The position numbers and the translations under genes are program-made. From contig CAJBHN010000055.1 of NCBI GenBank assembly GCA_903952805.1, positions 1-7,264 of the forward strand: 7,264 nucleotides of DNA. Reading direction: 5' to 3'. The notes below the pieces were generated by a model. That model was not told the origin of the DNA, searched no databases, and worked only from the letters and a program-made list of their open reading frames with translations. This DNA comes from an uncultured Myxococcales bacterium (GTDB taxonomy: Bacteria > Myxococcota > UBA727 > VGSZ01). Shown here in pieces: positions 5,197-7,264 of this stretch; position 1 is the stretch's first letter; the number at the start of each line of letters is the position of its first letter.

Positions 5197-6477
5197 TTGG
5201 CTGGTGCATGCAATGACTGTGGCGTTGACGGCCACGACGTGCACGCCCACCCTGCCCCGGTGAAGCGACCATCTCCCGAGCGTTCGAACGTCCGAAACAA
5301 TGACCGCGGTCCTGGCCGCAGCGACGAGCGCGGTCCTGGCCGCAGCACCGATCGCGGTGCGGCACGCGAACCCGATCGAGGCCCACCACGGCCGAGCCCC
5401 GTCACCGCGGCATCGGCCCGACCGGCGCGTGGCGGCTTCAACGCCACCGGCTCCCAGGTCGGTGCAGCGACGTCGTCCCACGTGTCCGGACCGACGCCCG
5501 CCCACCTGGCCATTGCCGACGGCGAACACAAAGTCTCCGGCGAAAATGCCTGTCGCGCTTTGTTCATGACCCGCCCCGACGACATCCGCCGGGTCTACGT
5601 CACCGACGACGTCCTGCCTCGCTTCAAGGACGTGCTGAAGTTCTGCGCCGAGCGACGCATCGCCTATCACGTCAAGGATGACGCCGACCTCGACCAGATC
5701 GCCGAGACCGTCCACCACGATGGCGTGCTGTTTCTGGCCCGGCGCCAGCGCGAAGCCTCCGTCGACGACGTCGTCGCCTGGGCCGATCGCCTGCGCCCGG
5801 AGCAGCGCTCGGTCATCGTGCTGCTGGAGGGTGTGAAGAACCCCCACAACCTCGGCGCCATCCTGCGGGTCTGCGCCCACTTCGGCGTCCCCTGGGTCCT
5901 TCGTACCGGTTCGACACCGCCATTGTCGCCAGCCGCCATGCGCACGGCCGAAGGCGGCGCCGAACACAGCATGATCGTGGGCACCGACGGCGAACAAGCC
6001 CTCGACGGCGCCCTCGACGCCCTGGTGCGTCGGGGCTTTGCGCTGGTCGCCACCTCGAGCCACGCCACGCTGGCCCTGGGCCGGGAGTCCCTGCCTCCTC
6101 GCGCCATCGTGATGTTTGGCTCCGAGGGCGAAGGCCTGTCTGAGCGGCTGATGCGCCGCGCCACCGACGTGATTGCCATCCCCGGCTCAGGCGCGCTCGA
6201 GAGCCTCAATGTGGCCTGTGCGGCCTCGGTGGTGCTGTGGGAACTGTGGCGCGGAGCGACGCCGGCGACGGCCACCGCGTCGTCGAAGCCGACGGCAAAG
6301 TCGGCACCGTCATGGTCGCCGGCAGCGTCGGCGACGTCGTCGTCGTCGTCGTCATCGACAGCCTGGCCCAGCCGCGGCCCGGTCACACCGGCGACCAACG
6401 GCCTGTCGCCGGGGCCGGCGTCTCGCGGCGCCGCCCGGGGCCACACGACGGGCCGACGAGGCGAAGCACAGGACTGA
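5197..6477 (+). CDS. TrmH/SpoU family RNA 2'-O-methyltransferase, YfiF-like, with disordered tails
   Basis: SpoU-family enzymes methylate ribose 2'-OH groups of tRNA or rRNA using SAM bound in a trefoil knot. Three motifs are visible in the 426 residues: motif 1 NPHNLGAILR (215-224, with Asn218 and Arg224), motif 2 VMFGSEGEGLS (305-315, Glu310), and motif 3 IPGSGALESLNVACA (328-342, Asn338). Before them lies an L30e-like substrate domain (about 115-185) beginning GENACRALF. The arrangement GENACRALF, PRFKDVLKFCAERRIAYHV and AEGGAEH resembles E. coli YfiF more than RlmB or TrmH (from memory), and YfiF also has a basic disordered N-terminus. Its RNA target is not established to my knowledge. 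Residues 1-110 are Arg/Gly/Pro/Asp-rich with a 24-bp repeat. Residues 354-426, beyond the normal end at LWELWRG, are Ala/Ser/Thr/Pro-rich. TTG 5197 was chosen because TGAGG (5184-5188) is 8 nt upstream; GTG 5260 lacks such a site. It diverges from ttcA. Confidence 0.9.
   Translation: MAGACNDCGVDGHDVHAHPAPVKRPSPERSNVRNNDRGPGRSDERGPGRSTDRGAAREPDRGPPRPSPVTAASARPARGGFNATGSQVGAATSSHVSGPTPAHLAIADGEHKVSGENACRALFMTRPDDIRRVYVTDDVLPRFKDVLKFCAERRIAYHVKDDADLDQIAETVHHDGVLFLARRQREASVDDVVAWADRLRPEQRSVIVLLEGVKNPHNLGAILRVCAHFGVPWVLRTGSTPPLSPAAMRTAEGGAEHSMIVGTDGEQALDGALDALVRRGFALVATSSHATLALGRESLPPRAIVMFGSEGEGLSERLMRRATDVIAIPGSGALESLNVACAASVVLWELWRGATPATATASSKPTAKSAPSWSPAASATSSSSSSSTAWPSRGPVTPATNGLSPGPASRGAARGHTTGRRGEAQD
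5302..5358 (+). repeat. 24-bp imperfect tandem repeat encoding DRGPGRSx
   Basis: The 18-bp core CGCGGTCCTGGCCGCAGC occurs identically at 5305-5322 and 5329-5346, separated by a 6-bp variable part. A third copy starts with CGCGGT at 5353 and then diverges. Translated, the units read DRGPGRS, DERGPGRS and TDRGAAR, an RG-rich disordered segment of the methyltransferase N-terminus that may bind RNA (inference). Confidence 0.85.
6336..6353 (+). repeat. (GTC)6 microsatellite in the methyltransferase C-tail
   Basis: Six perfect GTC triplets give a run of seven serines (residues 381-387) when read in the gene's frame as TCG. The tail lies outside the conserved SpoU domain, so length change should not affect catalysis. 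Confidence 0.85.
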
Positions 6478-6493
6478 GCCGCCAACGGCGGCT
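6477..6493 (+). terminator. GC-rich hairpin at the 3' end of the methyltransferase gene
   Basis: AGCCGCC (6477-6483) pairs perfectly with GGCGGCT (6487-6493) around an AAC loop, starting on the last base of the stop codon. No T tract follows (the sequence continues GTGGGGGG), so it is not a canonical intrinsic terminator. It may stabilise the mRNA end or contribute to weak or Rho-dependent termination between the two convergent genes, whose stops are only 61 bp apart. Confidence 0.4.
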
Positions 6494-6538
6494 GTGGGGG
6501 GCTTCGTCGCGTCGACCGCCTCAGCCGGCCGCGGGCAG

Positions 6539-7168
6539 TCACGGCTTGGACGAACGGCCGGTTGGCCGGGCCAACGCCACCCGACGACCCCCGAGTCCAT
6601 AGTGCGGGCCGTCAAGGCGGGACACGGGATGGAGCAGCGCGCCATCGACGACGACGCTGCCGGTGTCTCCTGTCAGGAGACAGTCGTCGACATGAAAGGC
6701 GGTCACCTCGCCCACCACCAGCGTGACCTGCTTGTCTCGACCATACCGGTGCTCCTCGACGACGCGGCAGGCCATCGCCACCCGCGCCGACGCCACCCGC
6801 ACACCGTCTTCAAAGGGCACCATCGCGATGCCGAACTGAAGCGCTTCGCTGACGTCGGCAGGCAGCTCGGCCGACGTCAGGTTCATCCGCTCCAGGTCGT
6901 GCTCCTCGACGAGGTTGACGCAGAAACGGCCACTGTCGCGCAGCAAGCGCAGCGTGTCTTTGGCAGCCCCGCCCCGGCCGTCGGCAATGGAGACGGTGAC
7001 CATCGGCGGGTCGGAACACAGCGCGTTGAAATAGGAAAATGGCGCCAAGTTGACGTGGCCGGTGCCGGGTTCGACCGTGGCCAACCATCCGACGGGACGC
7101 GGCACCACCACCGTCGTCAACAGGGCGTAGGCGTCTTTGGTCGAGAGGGTGGCGGCGTCGATGCGCAT
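6539..7168 (-). CDS. Flavin reductase family protein (FMN-binding split barrel)
   Basis: This 209-residue protein belongs to the flavin reductase-like split-barrel superfamily, whose members bind FMN and either reduce free flavin with NAD(P)H for a partner monooxygenase or act as stand-alone FMN oxidoreductases. Residues 22-61 hold the typical core PRPVGWLATV...NLAPFSYFNALCSDPPMVTVSI, in which the NLAPFSYF segment lines the flavin phosphate site in relatives. RFCVNLVEE (81-89) and the C-terminal PVSRLDGPHYG (181-191) also fit. There is no signal peptide, so it is cytoplasmic. The ATG at 7168 begins MRIDAATLS, a usual start for this family, with only a weak AGG about 10 nt upstream. No monooxygenase gene lies within the window, so the substrate is unknown. 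An inverted repeat at 7186-7222 sits just upstream and may be regulatory. Its 3' end converges on the methyltransferase gene. Confidence 0.92.
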   Translation of the reverse strand: MRIDAATLSTKDAYALLTTVVVPRPVGWLATVEPGTGHVNLAPFSYFNALCSDPPMVTVSIADGRGGAAKDTLRLLRDSGRFCVNLVEEHDLERMNLTSAELPADVSEALQFGIAMVPFEDGVRVASARVAMACRVVEEHRYGRDKQVTLVVGEVTAFHVDDCLLTGDTGSVVVDGALLHPVSRLDGPHYGLGGRRVALARPTGRSSKP

Positions 7169-7185
7169 GAACCGAGCCTACCCGG

Positions 7186-7222
7186 CCGGCATGAAGTTGG
7201 CTGGAACCCAAACTTCATCCGG
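7186..7222. promoter_or_regulatory. Inverted repeat upstream of the flavin reductase gene, possible operator
   Basis: ATGAAGTT (7191-7198) and AACTTCAT (7211-7218) form a perfect 8-bp inverted repeat with a 12-bp spacer. CCGG on both outer sides (7186-7189 and 7219-7222) extends it with a one-base bulge. It lies 18-54 nt before the flavin reductase ATG, where an operator or promoter would be, and is AT-richer than its surroundings. A dimeric repressor site is plausible; an mRNA 5' hairpin is the alternative. No convincing -35/-10 pair was found. Confidence 0.45.
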
Positions 7223-7264
7223 TCCTGCGTCCCGGGCGAGTGCCCCCCGAGCGCGCGGTCCTCG

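Noticed and set aside
5225..5253. TTGACG as a possible -35 element for the methyltransferase gene
   Set aside because: No acceptable -10 hexamer lies 16-18 bp downstream (the sequence there is CACCCT-like), and it would be inside the proposed coding region.
5302..5358. The 24-bp repeats as a CRISPR-like array
   Set aside because: Only two full copies, the intervening part is 6 bp, and the repeat is in-frame coding for RG-rich units.
5180..5389. Extension of TtcA upstream to 5389
   Set aside because: The extra 70 residues are Arg/Cys/His/Gly-rich, antisense to the methyltransferase N-terminus, and TtcA proteins are not known to me to have such a leader.
7191..7264. A plus-strand ATG open to the right edge (MKLAGTQTSS...)
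   Set aside because: Codons are atypical for this genome (TTG, GGA, CAA, ACT, TCA), no ribosome site precedes it, and the ATG is part of the inverted repeat.

Overview
This is a clearly GC-rich stretch of a bacterial chromosome. Codons end strongly in C or G, and the trinucleotides GAC/GTC are very common. The first gene belongs to a sigma-region-4-like family with a cysteine cluster that I associate from memory with Myxococcota and related deltaproteobacterial lineages, so I infer such a host with moderate confidence. I see no phage, transposon, CRISPR, tRNA or rRNA signatures. Most of the window looks like ordinary chromosomal genes.

Layout. (1) Positions 1-57 hold the last codons of an upstream plus-strand gene, whose stop lies in a 9-bp tandem repeat (51-86). 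(2) A plus-strand, operon-like block follows: a sigma-70-region-4-like DNA-binding protein (152-628), a patatin-like phospholipase (about 657-2147) and a branched-chain amino acid aminotransferase, ilvE (2162-3115). The gaps are short, and the block is closed by a strong bidirectional-looking terminator hairpin (3144-3187). (3) A minus-strand pair follows: ttcA (4103-5179), the Fe-S enzyme that thiolates tRNA C32, and 14 nt downstream an unrecognised predicted lipoprotein (3225-4088). (4) Diverging from ttcA, with only 17 bp between the proposed start codons, is a plus-strand TrmH/SpoU RNA methyltransferase resembling E. coli YfiF (5197-6477), with disordered tails. (5) Convergent to it on the minus strand is a flavin reductase-like FMN-binding split-barrel protein (6539-7168). 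An inverted repeat lies 22-50 bp upstream of its start.

How the genes may work together. The sigma-like protein could regulate its own operon. IlvE makes branched-chain 2-keto acids, the primers of iso-fatty acids, while the patatin-like enzyme would hydrolyse lipid esters, so a lipid link is conceivable but unproven. TtcA and the YfiF-like protein are both RNA-modification proteins placed back to back. I did not find a convincing new multi-gene system. The most interesting points are the poorly characterised Cys-rich sigma-like protein and its operon partners, the GAC/GTC microsatellites inserted in several coding sequences in different reading frames, the nearly abutting divergent starts of the two RNA-modification genes, and the hairpin upstream of the flavin reductase.
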